Part shown: piece by piece, positions 35,028 to 44,428 of the stretch
Layout of the letters: the number at the start of each line of letters is the position of its first letter
How positions within the stretch are numbered: position 1 is the first letter of the stretch
Source: Litchfieldia stipae
GTDB lineage: Bacteria > Bacillota > Bacilli > Bacillales > Bacillaceae_L
DNA: 64,000 bases
Direction of reading: 5' to 3'
Assembly (NCBI RefSeq): GCF_014837155.1
Contig: NZ_JACYHA010000007.1
Location: 1-64,000, forward strand
The notes under the pieces: generated by a model
The model's input: only the letters and a program-made list of their open reading frames with translations
Databases searched by the model: none
Told to the model about the DNA's origin: nothing
Program-made: the position numbers and the translations under genes

Positions 35028-35384
35028 ATGTGGCAATGGGCTTAAATGCTCATGAATGAGTAGCCATTCGTCAGATTCTTTGACAAAGACATTTGTCGCT
35101 CGTCCACGACCACTTGTATAAGTTCCATCAATATACCCTTCATAGAAATAGGTATAAGTACAGGTTGCGGAGTGACTTTCCCTATATAACCATGTCACAG
35201 CTTGAGCTTCATAATTTTCGTCTTTTACCACTGACCAAGCATGTTCAAAGTAAGCCTTTATTTCTTCGTGGGTTGTACAGGTTTGATCTGTGAAGAAATA
35301 TACAGCATTAGGATGCAGTATTTTTCTAACCTCGTCAAAATTGTGAGTATTTGTTGCTTTCATGTAATTGTGTAATACTTCCAT
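35001..35384 (-). CDS. SnoaL-like/NTF2-fold protein with repeat-derived C-terminus
   Basis: A 127-aa cone-shaped NTF2-like protein (DUF4440/SnoaL class): helical N-terminus (NYMKATNTHNFDEVRKILHPNAVYFF), then beta strands to WLLIHEHLSPLP. The binding pocket and function are unknown. The last residues, HGDGSHVSF, and the stop are encoded by the right arm of a dispersed inverted repeat. The preferred ATG (35384) follows GGGAGAG by 6 nt; upstream GTG/ATG codons at 35402 and 35399 abut their ribosome sites. Confidence 0.8.
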   Translation of the reverse strand: MEVLHNYMKATNTHNFDEVRKILHPNAVYFFTDQTCTTHEEIKAYFEHAWSVVKDENYEAQAVTWLYRESHSATCTYTYFYEGYIDGTYTSGRGRATNVFVKESDEWLLIHEHLSPLPHGDGSHVSF

Positions 35385-35663
35385 TTTCAACTCTCCCATC
35401 ACCTTTTATAAAATATAGTCTAACACAGTTTTAAAAGGGAATATTAGTGGAAACTTGGCGATATTCAACACTTTCAGATGCCTTCTGACAACTTTTTTCA
35501 TCCAAAATCACTAACATCACCTCCAACCATTCAACCAAACATCCCCCAAATATGGCAATATTGCGAAATCCCAACTATCGTGTGGAATCACTCAAAAATA
35601 CCAACCTGTGGTTTGTCCAAGTTTGACCCTTTATAGGATTAACTATCCTTAGAGGTGATTTAT

Positions 35664-36005
35664 TTGTATAGCACAAAAGTGATTGGAGAACGCATTCGAA
35701 GATTAAGAAAGAAAAAGGCGTGGAGTCAAGCAAGGTTAGCAGAAGAAATCGGCGTGTCTGAAAACTTTATCGGATATCTTGAACGTGCGGAGAAGTCTGG
35801 AACGCTAGAGACACTTGAGAAGCTAGCAATCGCACTTGATACGAGTCTATCTGAATTACTTTTCATGTCTGAGAAGTTAGGGAAAAATGAGAACCCGGAG
35901 ATCCTCATTGAAATCGTCGATAAACTTTCAGACCGTTCAATAGAAATCCAAAAGGCCGCCTTACTTACAGTAGACGCCCTGTTATCCGTTGATCCACAGA
36001 AATAA
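35664..36005 (+). CDS. XRE-family helix-turn-helix regulator
   Basis: A small DNA-binding protein, 113 aa from the TTG at 35664. The HTH_3 domain covers about 5-62 (VIGERIRRLRKKKAWSQARLAEEIGVSENFIGYLERAEKSGTLETLEKLAIAL), followed by a helical tail that probably dimerises. GTG at 35655 lies within the AGAGGTGA ribosome site, so the TTG is likelier. It resembles phage-type or competence/sporulation XRE regulators. It precedes the ComK-like gene by about 85 bp and could belong to the same control circuit, but no operator is evident. Confidence 0.85.
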   Translation: MYSTKVIGERIRRLRKKKAWSQARLAEEIGVSENFIGYLERAEKSGTLETLEKLAIALDTSLSELLFMSEKLGKNENPEILIEIVDKLSDRSIEIQKAALLTVDALLSVDPQK

Positions 36006-36090
36006 AATCATCACAATCCAGCACTCAAACTAGCCTGTACGAATAACACCTATTCCAATAACCCTATACCAAATAAGGAGTGTTCATTTC

Positions 36091-36582
36091 GTGAATCAAA
36101 TTCTCGATGACTATGAAATCAACCAACGCACAATCGCCCTACTCCCTGCGACACACACTGACTATTATACAATCGCACTAGAAGAAACACGTAAGCTCTA
36201 CGTTAGAAAAACACCACTACAGCTCATCAAATCAGGCTGCTTAGACGGAGGCTCCACCTTCTGCGGAAGACAAAAGGCCGTCACCCATTTAACAGGCGCC
36301 CAGCAGAAGGTCCCGCTCCCCATCAACCCACAAAGCCAGATCTTCGCCTTTCCCACCCATTCACCACAAGCATTCGAGTGCAGCTGGATCTTCTACCATC
36401 ATGTCAAATCCATCAAGCCCTTCACCGACAAGAACCACCCAAGCATCCAATCCATCCTTCACTTCAAGAACAACCAATCGATTCAGATGAACGAATCCCA
36501 CTACATCCTGCAAAAACAGATGCAACGCACCGCCATCTGCATCCTACAATTCACAAACACACCACACCGACAAGAAGAATAA
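36091..36582 (+). CDS. ComK-family competence transcription factor homologue
   Basis: A 163-aa protein starting at GTG, with AAGGAG 10 nt upstream. It follows ComK through the core: TIALLPATH (about 15), PLQLIKSGCLDGGSTFCGRQKAVTHLTG (38-67), KVPLPINPQSQIFAFPTHSP (72-91), CSWIFYHHVKSIKP (97-110), NNQSIQMNESHYILQKQMQRTAICIL (127-152). ComK is about 190 aa, so the C-terminal degradation/activation tail is shortened. ComK activates DNA-uptake genes; a short paralogue might compete with or modulate it. The coding strand is strongly C-rich and G-poor (in 36421-36480, 23 C against 5 G), unlike most neighbours. Confidence 0.82.
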   Translation: MNQILDDYEINQRTIALLPATHTDYYTIALEETRKLYVRKTPLQLIKSGCLDGGSTFCGRQKAVTHLTGAQQKVPLPINPQSQIFAFPTHSPQAFECSWIFYHHVKSIKPFTDKNHPSIQSILHFKNNQSIQMNESHYILQKQMQRTAICILQFTNTPHRQEE

Positions 36583-36661
36583 ATCTTTCATTCTTATAAA
36601 ATAAACCCGGACCCAGGGAACAACTTTGTTCCCTTCCCTACAAAAGGAGCTCACCAAACCC

Positions 36662-37690
36662 ATGACAACTCAACCACTATTCCCAGAAAGCCCCCTACTC
36701 GTTCACCCAACCATCGCCACCACACTCGGACTCAACGAAAGCCTCATCCTTCAACAAATACACTACTGGCTCGAACGAAGCACAAACCAACACGACAACC
36801 ACAACTGGGTCTACAACACCTACGAAGACTGGGCAAAGCAATTCCCCTTCTGGTCAGTCAGCACCATCCGCAGAACCATCACCAAGTTAGAGAATCTCGG
36901 CATCCTCATCTCCGCAAACTATAACAAACTCAAACTCGACAAAACCAAATGGTACCGCATCAACTACGACAAGCTACACGAACTACTTCCATACCCGCTC
37001 GAACCCATGCCCCATCCATGTGCCCAATCTAACCAGTCCACTCAGCCAACCTGTACCGACGAAGCGCCCACCTTCACCACACCATTACCAGAAAGCACTT
37101 CAAAGATTCCTTCAGAGATCTTAGAAGCTGTAGAAGAAGCCCCACTCAATCCCCACCACTTCTACGAGGAAAATGGCTTCGGAACCATCGGCAGCTACAT
37201 GTCCGAAAAAATCACCGCCTGGAGCAACGACCTCTCCGACGAGCTCATCATCGAAGCCATGAAATTCGCCATCGAACACAGCTCCAAAACCTGGGCCTAC
37301 GTCGAAGCCATCCTAAGAGACTGGATCGACAAACAATACACAACCGTCACTGAAGTTCATACAGCAAGACTACGGTACAAGGAAAAGCAATCAACTAAGC
37401 AAAACAGATGTACTAGGACTGACCGAAAGGAAACAAAGACAAGCATGGAAAAACAAATCCCCTCACCTGAAGATCTTGTTAGAGTTGGTGTTGAATTAGA
37501 AAAAACTGCTGGCACCATTCTCGCGGAAGTGCAACAATATCATCCGTTACTTGATGAAAAGTCGATTACAGCATTCATTTCAAAAAGGATTCAACATAAT
37601 ACGGAAGCTGAGAAAAGAAGTCAGGAAATGGCTAAGCGGTTTGAGGCGTTGGTGAGGAAGAAGCAGCAAATAAGCCGGACTCATGGCTAA
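36662..37690 (+). CDS. DnaD-domain replication protein (phage/primosome type)
   Basis: 342 aa. The N-terminal winged-helix part is typical of phage and plasmid DnaD-like initiators (LGLNESLILQQIHYWLERS, SVSTIRRTITKLENLGIL, about 18-90). A low-complexity Pro/Thr/Ser linker (about 110-150) leads to a DnaB_2/DnaD domain (FYEENGFGTIGSYMSEKITAW...WAYVEAILRDWI, about 162-230). The last 100 residues form a charged helical tail. It would load helicase or remodel DNA at an origin. Only AAAAGGAG before the ATG at 36662 is well spaced. The first 800 bp share the C-over-G skew of the ComK-like gene; the last 260 bp are G-rich instead, suggesting a mosaic. Confidence 0.85.
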   Translation: MTTQPLFPESPLLVHPTIATTLGLNESLILQQIHYWLERSTNQHDNHNWVYNTYEDWAKQFPFWSVSTIRRTITKLENLGILISANYNKLKLDKTKWYRINYDKLHELLPYPLEPMPHPCAQSNQSTQPTCTDEAPTFTTPLPESTSKIPSEILEAVEEAPLNPHHFYEENGFGTIGSYMSEKITAWSNDLSDELIIEAMKFAIEHSSKTWAYVEAILRDWIDKQYTTVTEVHTARLRYKEKQSTKQNRCTRTDRKETKTSMEKQIPSPEDLVRVGVELEKTAGTILAEVQQYHPLLDEKSITAFISKRIQHNTEAEKRSQEMAKRFEALVRKKQQISRTHG

Positions 37691-37692
37691 TT

Positions 37693-37709
37693 GGGGACGG
37701 TTCTCATGC
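37693..37709. repeat. Solo left half of the dispersed repeat
   Basis: GGGGACGGTTCTCATGC directly after the DnaD-like stop. No right arm follows. It is the last copy of the family I find in the window. Confidence 0.8.
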
Positions 37710-37779
37710 ATTCTGTTAAAATACCCCTATGGGGTCGTTAGCTACAATGAGAATATATTAAATAAACAGGGAGAAGTTC

Positions 37780-38607
37780 ATGCTATTATTCCTAAACTTT
37801 TTAAAGAAGAAAAAGAACGAGGACAAACCAAAACAAGCTAATATGACTGCGTCAAAACCTAAAAAGGTGAGTGAACAGATCGATACTAGAAAAGGTGAAA
37901 TAGGAGAATATAAGATTGATATTCAACTAGATCAGCTGCCTAAGGATTGTCGATACTTAAGCGATCTCCTCGTTAAAAACCCAAAAGCAAGGTCAGGATA
38001 TTCACAAATTGACCATGTAGTATTAACTCCCTATAGTATCTTTGTCATTGAAACTAAGAACTATCAAGGGACCATCTATGGTGGGAAAGATCGAAAAACG
38101 TGGTTGGTTAATGGGAAGTTTAAAATGATGAACCCTTTTGTACAAAACTATGGGCATATAAAAGCATTAACAGCATTTATTGATACAAAGTACTATGACT
38201 TATTTATCTCTATGGTATCTTTCACAAAACGCTGCACATTTAAAGTTGACTTAGACTACCGTAAAATAGGATCCAATGAAATGATAGTGTATGACATCGA
38301 ACTGTCTGAATTTATTCACCGGAAGCTATCAGTCCTCAAAATTGAACATAAAGAACCTCTCTTACATGAAAGTGACATTATAACCATTTATGAAGCTTTT
38401 TCAAAAGCAAATATTACTGATCCAAAAGGAAGAGAAGAACATAAACATACACTACAGACAAGTGAAGTAAATGAAGAGACTAGATCAAGTTATACTTGTT
38501 CAGTTTGCAATAAGCCTGTATCAGATAAAGTTAAAAAATATTGTTTAGACAATAAAAAATTCAACAGCAAAATATATTGCTTTGAGCATCAAAAATCTGT
38601 CCACTAA
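37780..38607 (+). CDS. NERD-domain nuclease-related protein with zinc ribbon
   Basis: 275 aa. An N-terminal hydrophobic/basic start (MLLFLNFLKKKKNE), then a NERD domain (about 38-150) with the PD-(D/E)XK-like core KGEIGEYKI, YSQIDHVVLTPYSIFVIETKNYQG and GKDRKTW. A C-terminal zinc-ribbon-like segment has CSVC (about 241-244) and YCFEH near 265. NERD proteins are thought to process or bind DNA, and are found with defence and competence genes. Here the neighbours are DnaD-domain and PD-(D/E)XK genes. The role is unproven. Confidence 0.85.
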   Translation: MLLFLNFLKKKKNEDKPKQANMTASKPKKVSEQIDTRKGEIGEYKIDIQLDQLPKDCRYLSDLLVKNPKARSGYSQIDHVVLTPYSIFVIETKNYQGTIYGGKDRKTWLVNGKFKMMNPFVQNYGHIKALTAFIDTKYYDLFISMVSFTKRCTFKVDLDYRKIGSNEMIVYDIELSEFIHRKLSVLKIEHKEPLLHESDIITIYEAFSKANITDPKGREEHKHTLQTSEVNEETRSSYTCSVCNKPVSDKVKKYCLDNKKFNSKIYCFEHQKSVH

Positions 38608-38783
38608 AACGGTACACCTAACTATAATTTCTAACATTTTCAATAACAGAGACAAATTCCCCTCACCTTGAGCAGCCACGCTGGTTCCACTACTTTGATT
38701 AAGCTTTTTTGAGCTGCGGGGACTACCCATATAGCCCAACAAGACCACAGGGATTGTCCCTCCCGCCTCCTATTTCTGCCAAC

Positions 38784-39752
38784 TTACAATTCCTTCTCCA
38801 TATACTCCCGCCGTATTTGAGAGAGTGCCTTCCCTGTTTCTTTATGAATGGCAAATACATAGGTTTGAATACTAGACCAGCCAAAGAGGTCCTTGAGCCA
38901 TTTTTGCATGGTGAGTTCTTCCCCTTTTACTTCTACATTACCGTTAGCTAAAAGGATACCCTCATCATCACGCCCTTTAGCTACAATGATATCACCCGCT
39001 TTAACAACGCCCCATTCAAGCATCTCATCAATTTTCGGAAGATCACGTCGTGTAAAACCTTTTTTCTGCTTCGTACTTTTCAATGGACTATCTAGAAAAG
39101 TGACATAATAATCTTTAGCAGTATTTAATGGCAATACTTTCTCAATACTTATGTATATCTCACCTTTTATTTTATAGGGAATCATTTTAATGCAAGCAAT
39201 ATCCACATTATTACTATTCAACCACGCAACTGCTGACAGAGTTTGCTCATCATAATCTGAGGCAACTAAGATAATCCTTTGGCTCTTGTTAAAATAGCTC
39301 TCTGCTCCGTTTTCACGCAAGAACTCCAATAACTTGCGTGTCCCTAGTTCCGCACTCGTTAAATAACCATCTTCAAATTCATTTCGGTATTTTTCAATGT
39401 ATGGTGAGTAAATTTTGTTCACTAAATCATCGGGGTCTTCAATCGTTGCATAACTGGCTGCATAACGAATCGCTTGAAATTCAAAGGCCTCTCTTCTCGT
39501 CTCAATGTCTTTCCGATCTCTCTTAATCTCAACTAATACAATATTCCCCTTATTATCAACAGCGGTCAGGTCACTGATACCATGCTGAGCATTTCTAACC
39601 TGCTTCCCAACAATCAGCATTGATTCTTCTTCATCACAAATCATATCAATATTCTTTCTTAATAACTCTTCAATATCGCTTTCTTTGTAATTTATTTCTG
39701 CAAAGCTCGTTGCACTAATCTTAATCGCTCTATCCTTAGTTACATTGTACAT
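38784..39752 (-). CDS. PD-(D/E)XK endonuclease-like protein (NucS/DUF91-related)
   Basis: 322 aa from the ATG at 39752 (GGGAGGAG upstream). The N-terminal domain shows the NucS-like pattern: ESDIEELLRKNIDMI, then GISDLTAVDNKGNIVLVEIKRD (Asp and E-x-K of the nuclease site at about 60-82), then AIRYAASYA. The C-terminal domain (about 215-320) resembles DUF4357-type or DNA-binding modules (KAGDIIVAKGRDDEGILLANGNVEVKGEELTMQKWLKDLFGW). It could cut mismatched or branched DNA, or act in defence. It converges with the NERD gene across 176 bp. Confidence 0.8.
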   Translation of the reverse strand: MYNVTKDRAIKISATSFAEINYKESDIEELLRKNIDMICDEEESMLIVGKQVRNAQHGISDLTAVDNKGNIVLVEIKRDRKDIETRREAFEFQAIRYAASYATIEDPDDLVNKIYSPYIEKYRNEFEDGYLTSAELGTRKLLEFLRENGAESYFNKSQRIILVASDYDEQTLSAVAWLNSNNVDIACIKMIPYKIKGEIYISIEKVLPLNTAKDYYVTFLDSPLKSTKQKKGFTRRDLPKIDEMLEWGVVKAGDIIVAKGRDDEGILLANGNVEVKGEELTMQKWLKDLFGWSSIQTYVFAIHKETGKALSQIRREYMEKEL

Positions 39753-39936
39753 ACAGACTCCTCCCAACCTAATTAGTTAGTGTAGATAATATTCCCTATC
39801 ATCATTTAAGCTATTATAAATTTGAGCCTTGTTGATTGTCCCTCCACCCTCATATTTTAACAAAATATCCCACCCCCCCATTATGAGTTGTCTCCCCATG
39901 TGATGGGTAAACTTAGCATTAAAGGGGTGATAAACG

Positions 39937-41151
39937 GTGAATATTCTTTGGGGTTTGTTAGGGATCCTGACTGTATTTGGAGTGGCCTTTTTATTTTCGA
40001 GCAATCGAAAAGCGATTAGCCTTAGGACCGTGCTTGGTGGGTTAGCGATACAGTTAGCTTTCGCTTTTATTGTACTTAAATGGGATTTTGGACAGCGTAT
40101 GTTGCAGAAAGTGGCTTTAGGTGTCAATGAGATTATCAATTATACCGAAGAAGGAATTGCTTTTTTGTTTGAAGGTATTTTTGCGGCTGAGAATGTCGGA
40201 TTTATCTTTGCGTTTCAGGTGTTGCCTGTCGTCATTTTCTTTTCTTCGTTAATCTCGGTCCTCTATTACCTAGGCTTAATGCAGTGGGTGATCAAAATTC
40301 TAGGAGGCGGTTTGTCGAAACTGCTGGGGACCAGTAAAGCTGAATCCCTTTCCGCAGCGGCTAATATTTTTGTTGGCCAAACCGAAGCACCACTAGTGGT
40401 TAGACCTTATTTAGATAAAATGACACGATCCGAGATTTTTGCGGTCATGACAGGTGGGTTAGCTTCAGTTGCTGGTTCCGTTCTTATAGGATACTCCCTA
40501 CTCGGAGTTCCGTTAGAATACCTCCTTGCTGCAAGCTTTATGGCTGCACCTGCCGGGTTAATTATTGCAAAAATAATGATCCCTGAAACAGAGCTTTCAG
40601 AAACATCCGATGAACTGAAATTGGAAAAGGACACGAACTCAACAAATGTCATCGATGCGGCGGCCCATGGAGCGAGTACAGGACTTCAGTTAGCCTTAAA
40701 TATTGGTGCGATGTTACTGGCTTTCATCGCCCTCATCGCGATGCTTAATGGTTTGTTGGGATTGATCGGTGGTTGGTTCGGATTTGATACCTTAACCCTT
40801 GAGTGGATTCTGGGCATCCTCTTTGCACCGTTGGCCTTTGCCATCGGGGTTCCTTGGAATGAGGCGGTACTTGCCGGAGGATTTATAGGTCAAAAATTAA
40901 TCTTAAATGAATTCGTCGCATATGCTTCCTTTGCTCCAATGATCGAAGAGCTTTCTCCGAAGACTGTTGCAGTCATCAGCTTTGCCCTTTGTGGATTTGC
41001 CAATATCTCTTCGTTAGGAATTTTATTAGGAGGACTTGGTAACCTGGCACCAAACCGTCGTCCGGATATTGCCAAGCTCGGATTGAGAGCTGTGTTGGCA
41101 GGAATGCTCGCCTCTTTACTCAGCGCATCAATCGCAGGTATGCTTTTTTGA
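39937..41151 (+). CDS. nupC: Concentrative nucleoside transporter (NupC/CNT family)
   Basis: A 404-aa membrane symporter with about 10 helices that brings nucleosides into the cell with H+ or Na+. Family motifs are the gate/substrate-binding region [13 protein letters not shown] (about 147-159), [14 protein letters not shown] (about 173-186) and, late in the protein, [18 protein letters not shown] and [17 protein letters not shown]. Start at GTG 39937 after AAAGGGGTGA. A MITE is inserted immediately after the stop codon. A 29-bp piece of this gene (40521-40549) recurs with one mismatch at 42989-43017. Confidence 0.93.
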   Translation: MNILWGLLGILTVFGVAFLFSSNRKAISLRTVLGGLAIQLAFAFIVLKWDFGQRMLQKVALGVNEIINYTEEGIAFLFEGIFAAENVGFIFAFQVLPVVIFFSSLISVLYYLGLMQWVIKILGGGLSKLLGTSKAESLSAAANIFVGQTEAPLVVRPYLDKMTRSEIFAVMTGGLASVAGSVLIGYSLLGVPLEYLLAASFMAAPAGLIIAKIMIPETELSETSDELKLEKDTNSTNVIDAAAHGASTGLQLALNIGAMLLAFIALIAMLNGLLGLIGGWFGFDTLTLEWILGILFAPLAFAIGVPWNEAVLAGGFIGQKLILNEFVAYASFAPMIEELSPKTVAVISFALCGFANISSLGILLGGLGNLAPNRRPDIAKLGLRAVLAGMLASLLSASIAGMLF

Positions 41152-41153
41152 TA

Positions 41154-41366
41154 AGGCTGTTTTCGTATATATTGTTGCTCTTGATACCGCAGCCTGAATA
41201 CACTCCGCGTCCTGTGGGGTAACCGGTGAGCCTCCTCGTCGCAAGCGCTCCTGCGGGGTCTCACTTTGGCTACTAGTCCCACGGGAGTCTCCGTGTATTC
41301 AGTCTGCTAGAAATCTATTTTCAACTATTTCACCTCAAAAAACAACAAACTTTGAGAAAACAGCCT
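41154..41366. mobile_element. MITE-like foldback element with 6-bp target duplication
   Basis: Perfect 11-bp terminal inverted repeats AGGCTGTTTTC (41154-41164) and GAAAACAGCCT (41356-41366) are flanked by TTGATA on both sides (41148-41153 and 41367-41372). The interior is GC-rich with a second stem (CTGAATACAC / GTGTATTCAG). It has no coding capacity. The insertion point is the 3' end of nupC. Confidence 0.88.
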
Positions 41367-41367
41367 T

Positions 41368-41515
41368 TGATAAAAATCAGGTTTAGTACCATTGCATGTC
41401 AAATCATTTGAAGAGATCATTCTTATTAGAGTGGTCTTTTTCGTATTTGACTATCACTTCCCTCTATTGTAAGAGAAAAAACATTACGCAAAAATAACTG
41501 AATAGTCAAAACTAA
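41368..41515. other. Duplicated terminator segment upstream of metY
   Basis: ATTGCATGTCAAATCATTTG then AGATCA...TGGTCTTTTTC (about 41387-41452) forms a terminator-like hairpin. The same segment, diverged, occurs at about 43045-43110 after metY. No S-box riboswitch is seen. Confidence 0.65.
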
Positions 41516-42899
<1,384 letters not shown>

Positions 42900-42923
42900 A
42901 TATCAACGTCCACGCTTTTTATT

Positions 42924-43110
42924 AGGCTGTATTCGTCTAAATTGTTGCTTAGAAAGCCACAGACTGAGTACACTCTCCGTCCGGTGAGCCTCCTCGCTGC
43001 AAGCTTTATGGCTGCACAGGTATATTTTTTAAATAAAAAATCACGTGCAATATGATTGCATGTCAAACATTTGATGAGACCATACTAATTAGAGTGGTCT
43101 TTTTTTGTAT
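42924..43110. mobile_element. Truncated, chimeric MITE copy with duplicated terminator
   Basis: AGGCTGTATTCGTCTAAATT begins a copy of the 41154 element that runs to CCGGTGAGCCTCCTCG. It then continues as CTGCAAGCTTTATGGCTGCAC, matching nupC 40529-40549. No right terminal repeat is present. A terminator hairpin AGACCA...TGGTCTTTTTTT (about 43076-43106) ends the block. Confidence 0.75.
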
Positions 43111-43273
43111 TTAGACTCATACTACGCAATAAGCTTTTCTATAGTTAACTCTAAAAAGAGTGTACTTTATAATCCCATTCTAATGGTAATGAAGGTGAAT
43201 TTTTCTCTTAAAATCAGAAATGTTCTTTTTGATATAATCTATCTTACAAATAATTTTTAAAGAGGTTTGTTCA

Positions 43274-44179
43274 ATGACTTACGAAGCTGCAAAGGATTTA
43301 TTAGAATTAGTAAATGAATATTTAGAAGGAAAATCATTTTTTTTATCTAAAACAACAGAGAATCATTTTTCCATTATAAAAACATTAGATAACGATAACA
43401 GTGATGTTAACATTAAAGAAGGTGTAACTTTAGGAATAGAGGAAGCATATTGACAGAAGATATTCTTTGGTGGTCGGGAACCACTCTTGATCAATGATAC
43501 TCATATACATGAATTTACTAAAGATTTACCTGTAACACACGATGCGAATATACGAGCCTATTTAGGTGTTCCTATCTTTTATAATAATGGTGAGATGTTT
43601 GGAACATTATGTGCAATTGACAGCAAAACATCAAATTTTACACAGAAGGACATCGAAGTATTACAAAAATTCTCCAACTTATTTTCTTTCGTCATTGAAT
43701 TAGAAAGGAAGGTTAATTACGATTCCTTAACAGAACTTTATAGTAGAAATTATTTATATACTCATTTTACTCAGATTGCTAATAAAGGGACGTTAATGCT
43801 CCTTGATTTAGATGGGTTTAAGGAAGTAAATGATGTTCATGGTCATCATGTAGGTGATGACATCCTAAAAGAAGTAGGTAACCGAATTAAGAAATTCTTA
43901 GATGCTACTAGTTTAGGTGTACGGCTAGGCGGCGATGAATTTGTTATCCTTATTCCGAACTTACAAGATGATTTAGAGATAGAAGACAAAGCTCATCACC
44001 TTTTGAGTATATTATCTGACTGGAAAGGATTTAACATCAATATCTCTGCTTCTATTGGCATTATTACATTTCCTTATGATGAGGAGATCCATTTAGGAAA
44101 TCTGTTGAAAAAAGCTGATATCGCCATGTATCAAGCAAAGGAAAGAGGTAAAAATTGCTTTCAAATTTTTAGCGAATAG
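43274..44179 (+). pseudogene. GAF-GGDEF diguanylate cyclase with in-frame TGA
   Basis: One reading frame from the ATG at 43274 to 44179 encodes about 300 residues, interrupted only by TGA at 43451-43453 (codon 60). Before it: MTYEAAKDLLELVNEYLEGKSFFLSKTTENHFSI and EEAY. After it: a GAF continuation (QKIFFGGREPLLINDTHIHE, LGVPIFYNNGEMFGTLCAIDSK) and a GGDEF domain (YDSLTELYSRN, DLDGFKEVNDVHGHHVGDD, RLGGDEFVILI). GAF-type relatives usually have Cys where the TGA falls. No RxxD inhibitory site is seen. It would synthesise cyclic di-GMP if read through. A start downstream (43487) would give a 230-aa protein lacking half the GAF domain. Confidence 0.8.
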
Positions 44180-44282
44180 TATTTGTTGAAGAGTAACTGA
44201 ATCTAATAATGGAACATCCATACTTTTAACGGATTCTATGCAATAGAAAATCATAGGATCCTGACATCTAACGAAAACTCAT

Positions 44283-44327
44283 AAGCCCTATTCCTCGAAG
44301 AAAAATAAGGGGGAATAGGGCTTTACT
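44283..44327 (+). terminator. Terminator after the GGDEF gene
   Basis: AAGCCCTATTCC (44283-44294) and GGAATAGGGCTT (44312-44323) are perfect complements, followed by TACTTCT. It may serve both strands, as the ROK gene converges here. Confidence 0.85.
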
Positions 44328-44428
44328 TCTCCAAAATTCTTGAATGTTACTTTTAGTAAATAGGAAATGGTAGATATATTAATCGTGTATTTAATCAACT
44401 TTCTACAGTAGACCCACTATGACTATCC

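Noticed and set aside
35655-39752. Prophage region
   Set aside because: XRE, DnaD-like and nuclease-like genes could suggest one, but there are no integrase, terminase, capsid or tail genes.
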